A stretch of 64,000 nt of DNA from the NCBI RefSeq assembly GCF_038096175.1, contig NZ_CP151100.1, positions 186,001-250,000 of the forward strand, read 5' to 3'. The translations under genes and the position numbers were made by a program. Positions 17,398 through 24,790 of the stretch are shown one piece after another (the stretch's first letter is position 1; every line of letters starts with the position of its first letter). The notes under the pieces were generated by a model, which made no database searches, was not told the DNA's origin, and saw nothing but the letters and a program-made list of their open reading frames with translations. The DNA comes from Nostoc sp. UHCC 0302. Its GTDB lineage: Bacteria; Cyanobacteriota; Cyanobacteriia; Cyanobacteriales; Nostocaceae.

Positions 17398-17771
17398 CAA
17401 ATTTCAACCAAGTTATTAAAAACAACAGCCGCATCCATTAAAAGATAAGACTGGCGACGACTATGAGCAAAGCGATCGCGGCAATATTCTTCAAAGGTTT
17501 TATGCGTGGAACGATAAAGTCGGCGATCGCGCAACTCCATCAACGCCTTCCCCGCCTCAAAAAATGCCCGTTCAACTTTTCTCTCCAGGTGCAGGCGATC
17601 GCTAATTTCCTGCTCGGTTAACTCTGGAACTTCAACAGCAGTGACGGTGATTGTTGTTGTTACTGGATTTTCCTTAAGCAAGGTATCTTCAATTGCAGAG
17701 CTATCTGGTAGCTTACTGTCGCTAGATGCACCAGAAGTGGATTTTTTGCGCGAAGATGGTGGTTTAGTCAT
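17398..17771 (-). pseudogene. Plasmid protein split by a MITE, N-terminal part
   Basis: Starts at ATG 17771 with a Ser/Thr-rich disordered N-terminus. A helical region follows: ELTEQEISDRLHLERKVERA, then FEAGKALMELRDRRLYRSTH, KTFEEYCRDRFAHSRRQSY and LLMDAAVVFNNLVEICD. The last part resembles the HTH-like DUF3102 region of plasmid and phage regulators. Translation as it stands would run into the MITE and stop at 17373. Confidence 0.7.
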
Positions 17772-17921
17772 TATTCCACCTTTTTTAATTTATTGGCATT
17801 TGCTTAGAGCCGAGTGCAAATAGATTTTGAATGTGATGGTTAGCTGCTTAGGCGTAGCCCACCGCAGGTATAACTCATGAACACAGACGGAGCTAAAACT
17901 TGAGGATTGGCAATACCAGCA

Positions 17922-18164
17922 TTAATTATCAAAGCTCACTCCAAAATTCACCCCTAAAACTTCTTCAATTTTGCGAAGGGTTGGTTCTGGCAAAACATCA
18001 TTTTCTTCACGCTCAATCCGATACCAATTAGCACGAGTCATATCGGCCGCTTTTGCCAATTCTTCTACCGACCGTGGATCTCGCTCTCTGGCATCTTTAA
18101 TCCTTGCTCCGATGCCAGGGGCATCAACCCGTATAACCCGCTCTATTTGCACATCTATAGACAT
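17922..18164 (-). CDS. XRE-family HTH regulator, 80 aa
   Basis: Small DNA-binding protein with a lambda-repressor-like fold: IGARIKDARERDPRSVEELA, then KAADMTRANWYRIEREENDV and PEPTLRKIEEVLGV. ATG 18164 is preceded by GAGAGG at good spacing; a TTG at 18170 is the alternative. It is divergent from the plasmid gene cluster beginning at 18320 and may regulate the shared promoter region. Confidence 0.8.
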   Translation of the reverse strand: MSIDVQIERVIRVDAPGIGARIKDARERDPRSVEELAKAADMTRANWYRIEREENDVLPEPTLRKIEEVLGVNFGVSFDN

Positions 18165-18262
18165 GAACAATCCTCTCTATTCAATCATTTCGTAGATTCT
18201 ATGTAAATTGTAGAGTAACACTTGACAAAATGTCTAGTGAGAGGATACATTAAAAATATAAA

Positions 18263-18295
18263 GAAAGCGCCCCGACTGCGAATCTAAGCGCTTTC
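18263..18295. promoter_or_regulatory. Leader stem-loop before the 18320 gene
   Basis: GAAAGCGC (18263-18270) pairs with GCGCTTTC (18288-18295) around a 17-base loop, 25 bp upstream of the ATG. No U-run follows, so it is more likely an operator or mRNA-stability element than a terminator. Confidence 0.4.
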
Positions 18296-18319
18296 CGTCC
18301 CGTTAGGAACTTATTTATT

Positions 18320-19201
18320 ATGACTCACGCCTTTTACACAGCACAACAGCTGCAACTGAAATCCATTGCGCGACTCAAGCAAATCTACAGCGAAATCGGC
18401 TGCACAGTGGAGATAAGCGACAAACGCTGCAAGGATTCTTGGATTAGCGCGATTGTTGATTATCAATCCACCCAGGCTCAGAAAATCGCCCCTGCTACTT
18501 CTGACGAACAAGCCACAGCCCAAGCCGAACTCGACAACTACATCACCGCCCAAGCCCAAACTGTTGCACCCGAAGCACTCACCCCTGTAGAGATATCTTT
18601 TGACCATCACGAATATTACGCTGGTAAGCAACTGATAGCTACCATCACCCATGACGACGACCACTTAACCCAACGCTGGGTAGTTACGGTCAACGATAAA
18701 GAAGTATTTCGTGCCAACACTCCAATGCGCTGTCATCGCTTCATCTGCACTCACTACAAAGACGGCTCATTACCAGTGCAAGAACAGCAAGCAACATCAC
18801 ACACGACTGAGAACCAAATCATGGCGCATATCTTCAACGAGTGCCAGAATTACGGGTTTGAAATTCTCGACGATGGCATTTACCAAAACGAAGTGAAGCT
18901 GGGCGAAGTCGGATGCACTGACGGTAACTGGTGGGTAATCCTGGGTTCTTCAGATCAGCAACAGTGTTCTAACTCGGTGTTTGATGCAGTGCGCTCATTG
19001 TCGATAGTGGATACTTCACTGACTGAACCGACTCCTGAATACTTGCAATACCAATCCTTGGAACAACTGACTACCGAGGAATTACAGCAGTTGCTTGATG
19101 CAGAAGCAGCCGAATGTGAGCAATTGTTAGATCGACCGTTTGAGCAGTTAACAGCCCAAGACTGGCAACGGCTACGGGAGTATGAGCCTGTAGCAGCGTA
19201 G
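18320..19201 (+). CDS. Hypothetical plasmid protein, 293 aa
   Basis: Not a family I can name. The N-terminal about 50 residues (QLQLKSIARLKQIYSEIGCT, RCKDSWISAIVDYQ) look like a SAP-type helical DNA-binding module. The middle holds a beta-rich WVVTVNDKEVFRANTPMRCH segment, and the end is strongly acidic and Gln-rich. It opens a run of small genes in the same direction to 24.5 kb. Confidence 0.65.
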   Translation: MTHAFYTAQQLQLKSIARLKQIYSEIGCTVEISDKRCKDSWISAIVDYQSTQAQKIAPATSDEQATAQAELDNYITAQAQTVAPEALTPVEISFDHHEYYAGKQLIATITHDDDHLTQRWVVTVNDKEVFRANTPMRCHRFICTHYKDGSLPVQEQQATSHTTENQIMAHIFNECQNYGFEILDDGIYQNEVKLGEVGCTDGNWWVILGSSDQQQCSNSVFDAVRSLSIVDTSLTEPTPEYLQYQSLEQLTTEELQQLLDAEAAECEQLLDRPFEQLTAQDWQRLREYEPVAA

Positions 19202-19204
19202 AAG

Positions 19205-19292
19205 AGGCAGGGGGGCAAGGGTGCAGGGGGGCAGAGGGGAAAGAATCTGTACAACATCTCTCCTTTGCTCCTCCGCTCCTCTGCACCTCTGC
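19205..19292. repeat. Inverted purine/pyrimidine repeat arms
   Basis: A G-rich arm (19205-19241, repeats of GGGGGGCA) faces a C-rich arm (19257-19292, repeats of CTCCTCTG). They could fold into a long imperfect stem between two genes. This type of spacer is common in Nostocales. Confidence 0.5.
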
Positions 19293-19324
19293 CTAATTCG
19301 TCCCTTCATTCACCAATCACAACA

Positions 19325-19651
19325 ATGCAACCCACAATATCGATACCCCGACACTGGGGTTACCCTCGCTTTGCTTTGGAACAGCGAACTAATCAAGGTA
19401 TCGTTTTAGGGCTTTACTGCTATCCGACTGGTACAAAATTGGCTGAACAATTTGGTGATGGGTGGCGTTACGCTTTGATGCCTAACCAAAACTCTAACGA
19501 AATATTGTACCTTCAAGAGAACCAAATTCAGCCGCTTTCTCCACAGGAATTGTTCACGCAAATTACAGCAGAGATTGAATTTTACCAACGTCAAATAACA
19601 ATACTGCAACAACAGTTATCAATAGTTACTGGAGGGTTCACTAATGGCTAA
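19325..19651 (+). CDS. Hypothetical protein, 108 aa
   Basis: Begins at ATG 19325 (MQPTISIPRHWGYPRFALEQ) and has a folded part TKLAEQFGDGWRYALMPNQN with a C-terminal coiled region (ITAEIEFYQRQITILQQQLS). No family recognised. The last eight bases overlap the next gene, indicating an operon. Confidence 0.6.
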   Translation: MQPTISIPRHWGYPRFALEQRTNQGIVLGLYCYPTGTKLAEQFGDGWRYALMPNQNSNEILYLQENQIQPLSPQELFTQITAEIEFYQRQITILQQQLSIVTGGFTNG

Positions 19652-19841
19652 AGTTGTTGATAACTATGTGGAACGTACTTCAGCTAGGTTGTTGCGTTCT
19701 TTACGTCGTTCTGGTGGTTCTGCTCCATTACATCGCATTCAGTTTTCGGAAACTATCATCCAATATCTGCTCGACAAAAAACTAGTCCAAATGCAGAACA
19801 CTGGATACGGCTTTTTGCTAGAGATTGCTGAAGAATTTTAA
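19644..19841 (+). CDS. Small hypothetical protein, 65 aa
   Basis: Overlaps the preceding gene by 8 bp. The sequence ARLLRSLRRSGGSAPLHRIQ, then IIQYLLDKKLVQMQNTGYGF looks like a small winged-helix with a wing at NTGYGF. It is therefore a possible DNA-binding protein, but this is weak. Confidence 0.55.
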   Translation: MAKVVDNYVERTSARLLRSLRRSGGSAPLHRIQFSETIIQYLLDKKLVQMQNTGYGFLLEIAEEF

Positions 19842-19860
19842 CCAATAGGAGCAATTGAAA

Positions 19861-20049
19861 ATGTCTCATCCTCCTCTACATACGCTAGTTGATGCTGCCA
19901 AGTTCATTCTGAACGAGATTGCAATACACCCTGATTTCAAAGCACTCAGCTATCACCCTAATTTAACTATAGGGGATGCTCAAACTGCACTGTCTTACCT
20001 CAAGTTCGAGCTAGAAGGTAATTGCAGACATAACAATATCTCGGATTAA
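19861..20049 (+). CDS. Small hypothetical protein, 62 aa
   Basis: ATG 19861 is preceded by AGGAG. The protein is short, helical and of unknown role (LVDAAKFILNEIAIHPDFKA, DAQTALSYLKFELEGN). It belongs to the same apparent operon. Confidence 0.5.
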   Translation: MSHPPLHTLVDAAKFILNEIAIHPDFKALSYHPNLTIGDAQTALSYLKFELEGNCRHNNISD

Positions 20050-20146
20050 AACGAAAGCGATCGCTCGAATCATTACTTCTTTGAGTGATTGCTACATACG
20101 GAAATTTAATACTCCCTTCTCAACCAACTACACACTACAGAAAAAC

Positions 20147-20310
20147 ATGAACACTGAAATTAAACTCGGTCTTTGTAATCCACCTGAACCTGTTTACTTA
20201 TATGTTAATCAGGGAGAAGTAAATGGGGAATCTTACGTTTGGTACAAGTTTGATATTAATCAAGATAAGAAAATACCAGTGACTCAACGTGCATTGGCTG
20301 GGTATTTGTC
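20147..20310 (+). pseudogene. Hypothetical gene split by a MITE, 5' part
   Basis: The frame starts at ATG 20147 (MNTEIKLGLCNPPEPVYLYV) and reads RALAGYLS up to 20310, where a 196-bp element begins. After the element the same frame resumes as GYLSELRLITKEFQ. Original product about 280 residues; family not recognised. Confidence 0.65.
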
Positions 20311-20516
20311 CAGGGCGGCCGCATCATGTCAATAAGCAAAGTCTGTTCTCAATAGAGCTAAAATTAATGTCATTAACTCTTGCTTGTTGCGAAAATTTTA
20401 GGCGATCGCTTTGAGGCATAAACAATAATCAAACGCGAAATCCTAATTTTTTCATTGGTTCTCAACCTTCGTTGTGATCAAGAGTAATTTAGATGCGTTT
20501 GCCCTGGGTATTTGTC
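20301..20516. mobile_element. MITE-like element (196 bp) with 10-bp duplication
   Basis: The element 20311-20506 has ends CAGGGCGGCCGCATC and the complement of GATGCGTTTGCCCTG (12 of 15 matching). GGTATTTGTC lies on both sides (20301-20310, 20507-20516). It contains no coding frame. The same type of end occurs at 16022-16149. Confidence 0.8.
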
Positions 20517-21183
20517 AGAGTTGCGATTGATAACTAAAGAATTCCAAGGTAAGGATAATATCAAACTTGAGATTGTTGTCAGCGCCGATGAACTTTATGT
20601 CATTAGAACTTCGGTGGAGACTAACTTTGCCAAAAGCTTTCTTCTGGCTGCATCATGTATCCAGAATTTTGATAAACCATTAATTATTGCTGCTACTGCT
20701 GGAGAAAAAAATACAGTTTTCTGCAATCTTTATGATGCAGCAACTAAAACCAAGATCAAGAGAGAGTGGAGTAAAGATATCGATTGGGCAAGCATCATTC
20801 ATGATATCCAATGTCTTTTAGGTGGCACATCCTCAACTATTCCACCTACGCCGAAACTTAGTGTAGTCCCTCAAGCAATCCACCCACAGGATTTACGAGT
20901 ACGAAACATTCGTATTTTACTTGATTATCCGTTGGATTTAGTCAAAGAGTGGTTACGATTTCAAGGCGTTGAGCTTCCTAGTTCATTACCTGAAGAAAAT
21001 ATTGACGAGCTAATAAAAATGATGTGTTTAGCTTGGGCATCGGATAAGTGTGAGCATCCTAACCATGCCCAATCTACGTATCAAAAGCAGGTGATTGATG
21101 CAGTAACACAAGGGGTTGATGAGTTAACAGCAGTCAAGACGTGGATGCAGCAGTTGCAAATATCGAAAGCTGGTGTGGTGTAA
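20507..21183 (+). pseudogene. Hypothetical gene split by a MITE, 3' part
   Basis: Continuation of the gene begun at 20147. It reads LIVSAD-like strands (KLEIVVSADELYVIRTSVET), a central IIHDIQCLLGGTSS, and a C-terminal helical domain RVRNIRILLDYPLDLVKEWL. A 223-residue product could still be made from an internal TTG at 20512, so residual function is possible. Confidence 0.6.
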
Positions 21184-21264
21184 CGCGTTTCTGAATATAG
21201 AAGTCAGTAAAAATATCACTTCTGACTTCTATAACACTCTATTAATCACATAGAAATTACCAAA

Positions 21265-21480
21265 ATGAAAGTCATCGTTACAGTTGTTGAAAAGATTACT
21301 AACGAAGCCCATATCGATATTCCTGATGGGCTTGACGAATCTGCTATCAGACAACACATCACTGACTTATATAACAGTGGCGAAATGCTGACTGATTTGA
21401 ATATTTTTCAGGTTGACTTTGAATCAATTACTGCACTGATTGTCAAAGAACAGTTTCCAAATACTTCTATCTCTGCATAA
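21265..21480 (+). CDS. Small hypothetical protein, 71 aa
   Basis: The sequence is VIVTVVEKITNEAHIDIPDG, then DESAIRQHITDLYNSGEMLT: a beta-hairpin followed by a helix. Unknown role. The next gene starts 17 bp downstream after GGAGAGC. Confidence 0.5.
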   Translation: MKVIVTVVEKITNEAHIDIPDGLDESAIRQHITDLYNSGEMLTDLNIFQVDFESITALIVKEQFPNTSISA

Positions 21481-21497
21481 ATTTCGGAGAGCTAAAT

Positions 21498-21751
21498 ATG
21501 ATTATCAAAACTACAAAATGGACTGAAGCAGAACTCACAATTCTTGAGGCAAAAGCCGAACTCTATACTCCCAAACAAATTGCCTCAATTCTCAAAAGAC
21601 ACGGCTATTTCCGCACTCCCGACGCTATTTCTACTAAGCTCTGGAATTTGGGTTACTCCACACGTCCCTTTCTTGATAACTACAGCGCTGCCGAAATCGC
21701 TCGTATTCTTTGTGTTCACCGTACTACAGTTTCTGGTTGGGTACGCCTTTT
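21498..21751 (+). pseudogene. HTH protein split by a repeat element, 5' part
   Basis: Starts MIIKTTKWTEAELTILEAKA and contains two HTH-like segments: YTPKQIASILKRHGYFRTPD and YSAAEIARILCVHRTTVSGW. Right after GWVRLF the sequence enters tandem AATTCGC heptamers. The natural C-terminus appears at 21924. Confidence 0.65.
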
Positions 21752-21923
21752 CCAATTCGCAATTCGCAATTCGCAATTCGCAATTTTGTTCCTCACATCT
21801 GAAACTGGATGCTTGAATATTAATTCTTTTTTTTATCAATAAACTGAGAGGATTATATGCCAAGTAAATCAATTATCCAATTGTATATTAATTGCGAATT
21901 GCGAACTGCGAATTGCGAATTGG
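21752..21923. mobile_element. Stem-loop element with heptamer-repeat arms (172 bp)
   Basis: A 34-bp left arm (21752-21785, tandem AATTCGC) and a 34-bp right arm (21890-21923, tandem GCGAATT) are complementary at 33 of 34 positions. The 104-bp interior contains no gene. The element splits an HTH gene whose two halves flank it. Confidence 0.7.
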
Positions 21924-22039
21924 AGAGGAAATGGCATCTGAAACGGTTTTTTGACAACCCACCACAACATCTTAAGAAGCGCATTGCTGAAATTGATCCA
22001 GAAGCCATTAACTACTTGCTGGGGAGACGTGCATCATGA
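21924..22039 (+). pseudogene. HTH protein split by a repeat element, 3' part
   Basis: Reads RKWHLKRFFDNPPQHLKKRI, then AEIDPEAINYLLGRRAS, the probable C-terminal end of the protein begun at 21498. It overlaps the next gene by four bases. Confidence 0.55.
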
Positions 22040-22494
22040 TTGACCACGTTAACACGGCTTTTCTTTGCTGGTACATCTCGCCACCTTGGGGTTCTTGCAT
22101 CCCACCACTTGAAGTCAATCTGCTGGAGAGAGTTTACATCGGAACTGCGAGGACATTCGGCTACTGCTGCGGGGTGAAGTGGAAACAAGATCGATGGATT
22201 TATGCAATTGCCTGCACGGGTGACATTATCCACACCACAGAACACGAAATTATCGGCACTGGGGAAATGCAACTAGCTGCTGTAGAAAAACCTGCTTTTG
22301 TTTTAGGCGATCGCGTAATGCTTCTTTCTGATGACCAACGGACAAAGCAGCGGCTAATTCTGGGGATTCAACTGCTAAACAGGTCTTGGTTTTACTACGT
22401 CGAGTGGATGCCCCCTGCACTAGAAGAAGCTACCAGTTTGGATGATCGGCTAGCTATCGTACCCCAGAAAGATTTGGCGCGAGTGCTTTTTTGA
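22036..22494 (+). CDS. DUF1392 family protein, 152 aa
   Basis: Typical of the Nostocales plasmid family DUF1392: LCWYISPPWGSCIPPLEVNL, LERVYIGTARTFGYCCGVKW, FVLGDRVMLL and NRSWFYYVEWMPP. Function unknown; the fold looks all-beta with two similar halves. It starts by an ATGA overlap with the preceding gene, indicating translational coupling. Confidence 0.8.
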   Translation: MIDHVNTAFLCWYISPPWGSCIPPLEVNLLERVYIGTARTFGYCCGVKWKQDRWIYAIACTGDIIHTTEHEIIGTGEMQLAAVEKPAFVLGDRVMLLSDDQRTKQRLILGIQLLNRSWFYYVEWMPPALEEATSLDDRLAIVPQKDLARVLF

Positions 22495-22544
22495 TGTGCT
22501 TTCAAGAATTAACTGTTTGAACAATAAGCAAAAGAACAAAACTT

Positions 22545-23345
22545 ATGTTGACTCATTTTTGGCAGAACTCAGAAATTAATCAAATGCCCCAAGAAGAGGT
22601 AATAAGTAAATATACTATTCCCAAGGGCTACGTTAACGCCACTCAAATGTGCAAGGCTAACAGCAAGTTTTTAGCCGATTACATCAAGCTCAAGTCTACA
22701 AAGCAGTATTTGCAAGCACTTTCTAACGATATGAAGATCCTCATATCGTCTTTAATGATTGAAATCGAAGCGTATGGAAAAGAACAAGGCACTTGGATTC
22801 ATCCAGAAATTGCCATTGATTTAGCTCGCTGGGTATCTGTTGAATTCCGCATCTGGGCTAACAGAACCCTAATGAAGGTAATGCTCTCTACTGAAATAGA
22901 GCCAATACAGGAGCAAGAACCGCCAAAAACCCTAGCCCCATCTCAAGAAGCTGCACAGTTAGCCCTACTGTTGGGTGACTTTGCCGGATTAGACAAAGCC
23001 CTCACCGCCCAGCTTGCAGTTAACGCTGCCACTGCTGTCAACCCGGCTCTTAAACCTGCTGCTGATGAACTGAGAACAGCGATCGCACTTACCAACGTTA
23101 GCGATGATGCATATCTCAGACCAACAGACATCGGTGAAGCAGTCGGACTTTCTGCACGAGCTGTGAATAACTGGTTGACTAATGCTGGACTGCAATACCG
23201 TACTGATGACAAGAAAATCCCATATCGCCCCACAGAGTCAGGTAAGCAATGGGGGCGAATGGTTCCAACTGTTGCCAGACCTTCAAATCAAACTGTCTTT
23301 CAGCTGCGGTGGCTACCCGAAATAGTAAAAGTTATTTCTCAATAA
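22545..23345 (+). CDS. KilA-N domain protein, 266 aa
   Basis: The N-terminal KilA-N domain is recognisable from GYVNATQMCKANSKFLADYI, KLKSTKQYLQALS, GTWIHPEIAIDLARWVSVEF and RIWANRTLMKVM. This domain binds DNA in phage and plasmid proteins. The C-terminal part has an HTH-like segment (RPTDIGEAVGLSARAVNNWL, TNAGLQYRTDDKKIPYRPTE), giving a two-domain DNA-binding regulator. Confidence 0.85.
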   Translation: MLTHFWQNSEINQMPQEEVISKYTIPKGYVNATQMCKANSKFLADYIKLKSTKQYLQALSNDMKILISSLMIEIEAYGKEQGTWIHPEIAIDLARWVSVEFRIWANRTLMKVMLSTEIEPIQEQEPPKTLAPSQEAAQLALLLGDFAGLDKALTAQLAVNAATAVNPALKPAADELRTAIALTNVSDDAYLRPTDIGEAVGLSARAVNNWLTNAGLQYRTDDKKIPYRPTESGKQWGRMVPTVARPSNQTVFQLRWLPEIVKVISQ

Positions 23346-23348
23346 GCA

Positions 23349-23464
23349 AGAACACAGAAGTCAGAATCCACCAAATCAGAATTAATTACTCAAAACTTTG
23401 ATTATCAAGCTCTAACAATTGTTTACTACTTTATTCTGAATTCTGACTCCTGACTCCTGAATTA
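23349..23464. repeat. Inverted heptamer-arm spacer
   Basis: The left arm (23349-23383, AGTCAGAATC type) is complementary in character to the right arm (23433-23464, tandem CTGACTC). It lies directly between two genes, like the copies at 23758-23938 and 55491-55631. Confidence 0.6.
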
Positions 23465-23485
23465 TCTACCTAATTCGTCAAAATT

Positions 23486-23758
23486 ATGAACAGTCTAAGA
23501 AAGGTTGTAGCAGATAAATATGGTCTTGAAGCTTTTGCTATGTACGACGATTTTTTCTTTGTTCATTTACCAGAAAATCAAGACCACACACTCAAATTTT
23601 TGGAAAGCCAATTACCAGAATGTATTCGGATTGAATTAGCAGAATGTTTTGCTGGTAGTGTAATTGCGGCTTGGGAAGTTCCGTTATTTTTACTTCCTCA
23701 AGTGTTACAGCAAGCCCATGATTTTGTTGCCCAGTTTTGGGAACAGATATCAGATTGA
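23486..23758 (+). CDS. Small hypothetical protein, 90 aa
   Basis: Acidic protein with a central SQLPECIRIELAECFAGSVI, then AAWEVPLFLLPQVLQQAHDF region, probably alpha/beta. No family recognised. It is flanked on both sides by heptamer-arm spacers. Confidence 0.55.
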   Translation: MNSLRKVVADKYGLEAFAMYDDFFFVHLPENQDHTLKFLESQLPECIRIELAECFAGSVIAAWEVPLFLLPQVLQQAHDFVAQFWEQISD

Positions 23759-23938
23759 AGAATTCAGAACCCAGAATTCAGAATTCAGAATCAATTAGTC
23801 GGGGATTCAGACCTGCAACTAAATTGTTGTACCTCCAAATCTACGATTTGGCTCAGTTCTTAAACCCACTTATTCATCCGCCAGTCACACAGAATTCATA
23901 CGCTCATTCTGACTCCTGACTCCTGACTCCTGAATTCT
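23758..23938. repeat. Inverted heptamer-arm spacer
   Basis: The left arm 23758-23792 (repeated AGAATTC) and the right arm 23906-23938 (three tandem CTGACTC units) enclose about 113 bp without a gene. Confidence 0.6.
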
Positions 23939-23974
23939 ATTTAGATACACGTTCTTTATTTGGAGATAACTACC

Positions 23975-24571
23975 ATGCAACAACTCAACTTATTTCCACA
24001 ATCAGCGCCAGTTTTACCCGTCACTTGCTATCCCGATTTCTTAGGAAAGCAGCAAGCCTCGGAACTTTACCAACACTGTTTGAAACTGGAGTGGCAGCAG
24101 AATTACATCAGGATGGTCGGTAAAACTATGCCTGTTCCCCGCCTCGAATGTATTTACGGCGATAAGGGCTGCAACTATCTCTACTCCAACAGTGTATTTT
24201 TACGACCACTCCCTTGGACAGAAGAACTGTCTAAGTTACGGGATTCCATCACTGCCCTTACAGGCTATAAGTTCCGTATCGTTATCGGTAACCAATACCG
24301 TAGCGGACAAGACTCAATCGGATGGCACGCTGACAATGAAGCATCAATGGGATTGGAGCCGGCAATCGCATCAATCAGCCTGGGGTCGTGTCGCAAATTC
24401 CAAATCAAACCTATCGGTGGCAGACCAACGGACTTCTGGTTAGAACACGGGAGTCTACTTGTGATGCACCCAGGCTGTCAGTCCACACATCTGCATCAGG
24501 TTCCGAAGACGAACAAAGTGGTTGGCACTCGGATTAATCTTACCTTCCGTCCGCACATCGGGAGTAAATAA
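23975..24571 (+). CDS. alkB: AlkB-type Fe(II)/2-oxoglutarate dioxygenase, 198 aa
   Basis: Repairs alkylated bases by oxidative dealkylation. Iron ligands are H118 and D120 in IGWHADNE and H174 in THLHQVPK; 2-oxoglutarate contacts are R186 and R192 in GTRINLTFRP. The nucleotide-recognition lid lies before them (VPRLECIYGDKGCNYLYSN). ATG 23975 is chosen because GGAG sits eight bases upstream. The length matches short AlkB homologues common on cyanobacterial plasmids and phages. Confidence 0.88.
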   Translation: MQQLNLFPQSAPVLPVTCYPDFLGKQQASELYQHCLKLEWQQNYIRMVGKTMPVPRLECIYGDKGCNYLYSNSVFLRPLPWTEELSKLRDSITALTGYKFRIVIGNQYRSGQDSIGWHADNEASMGLEPAIASISLGSCRKFQIKPIGGRPTDFWLEHGSLLVMHPGCQSTHLHQVPKTNKVVGTRINLTFRPHIGSK

Positions 24572-24646
24572 ATCACTAGCATTGCTAGTTTCTATGTTTT
24601 GAGTTCTCACCAAATTTCCAAAAATAGTTTATTATATTCGTGCTTT

Positions 24647-24710
24647 AGTTCAGGTGTACTACTGCTTGATTTACAAGTAATAACAACAAGTCCTGAACTT
24701 CGGGTTTTTT
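24647..24710 (+). terminator. Candidate attenuator in the rep leader
   Basis: AGTTCAGG (24647-24654) can pair with CCTGAACT (24692-24699). The same CCTGAA can instead pair locally with TTCGGG, directly followed by T6 (24705-24710). Two exclusive folds, one terminator-like, suggest control of the rep mRNA by attenuation or an antisense RNA. Confidence 0.4.
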
Positions 24711-24739
24711 AAGCACTGCCTATTTTTTGAGTATTGCAA

Positions 24740-24761
24740 AGCGGTATCCAGCTATACCGCT
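24740..24761 (+). promoter_or_regulatory. Stem-loop just before the rep ribosome site
   Basis: AGCGGTAT and ATACCGCT form a perfect 8-bp stem with a 6-base loop, 19 bases before the strong AGGAGGG site at 24781-24787. Confidence 0.5.
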
Positions 24762-24790
24762 GACTTTTCCATGCGTCTATAGGAGGGAAT

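Noticed and set aside
23349-23938. CRISPR-like array
   Set aside because: The repeats are 7-bp tandem units in facing arms, with no regular 25-40 bp repeat plus unique spacers and no cas genes nearby.
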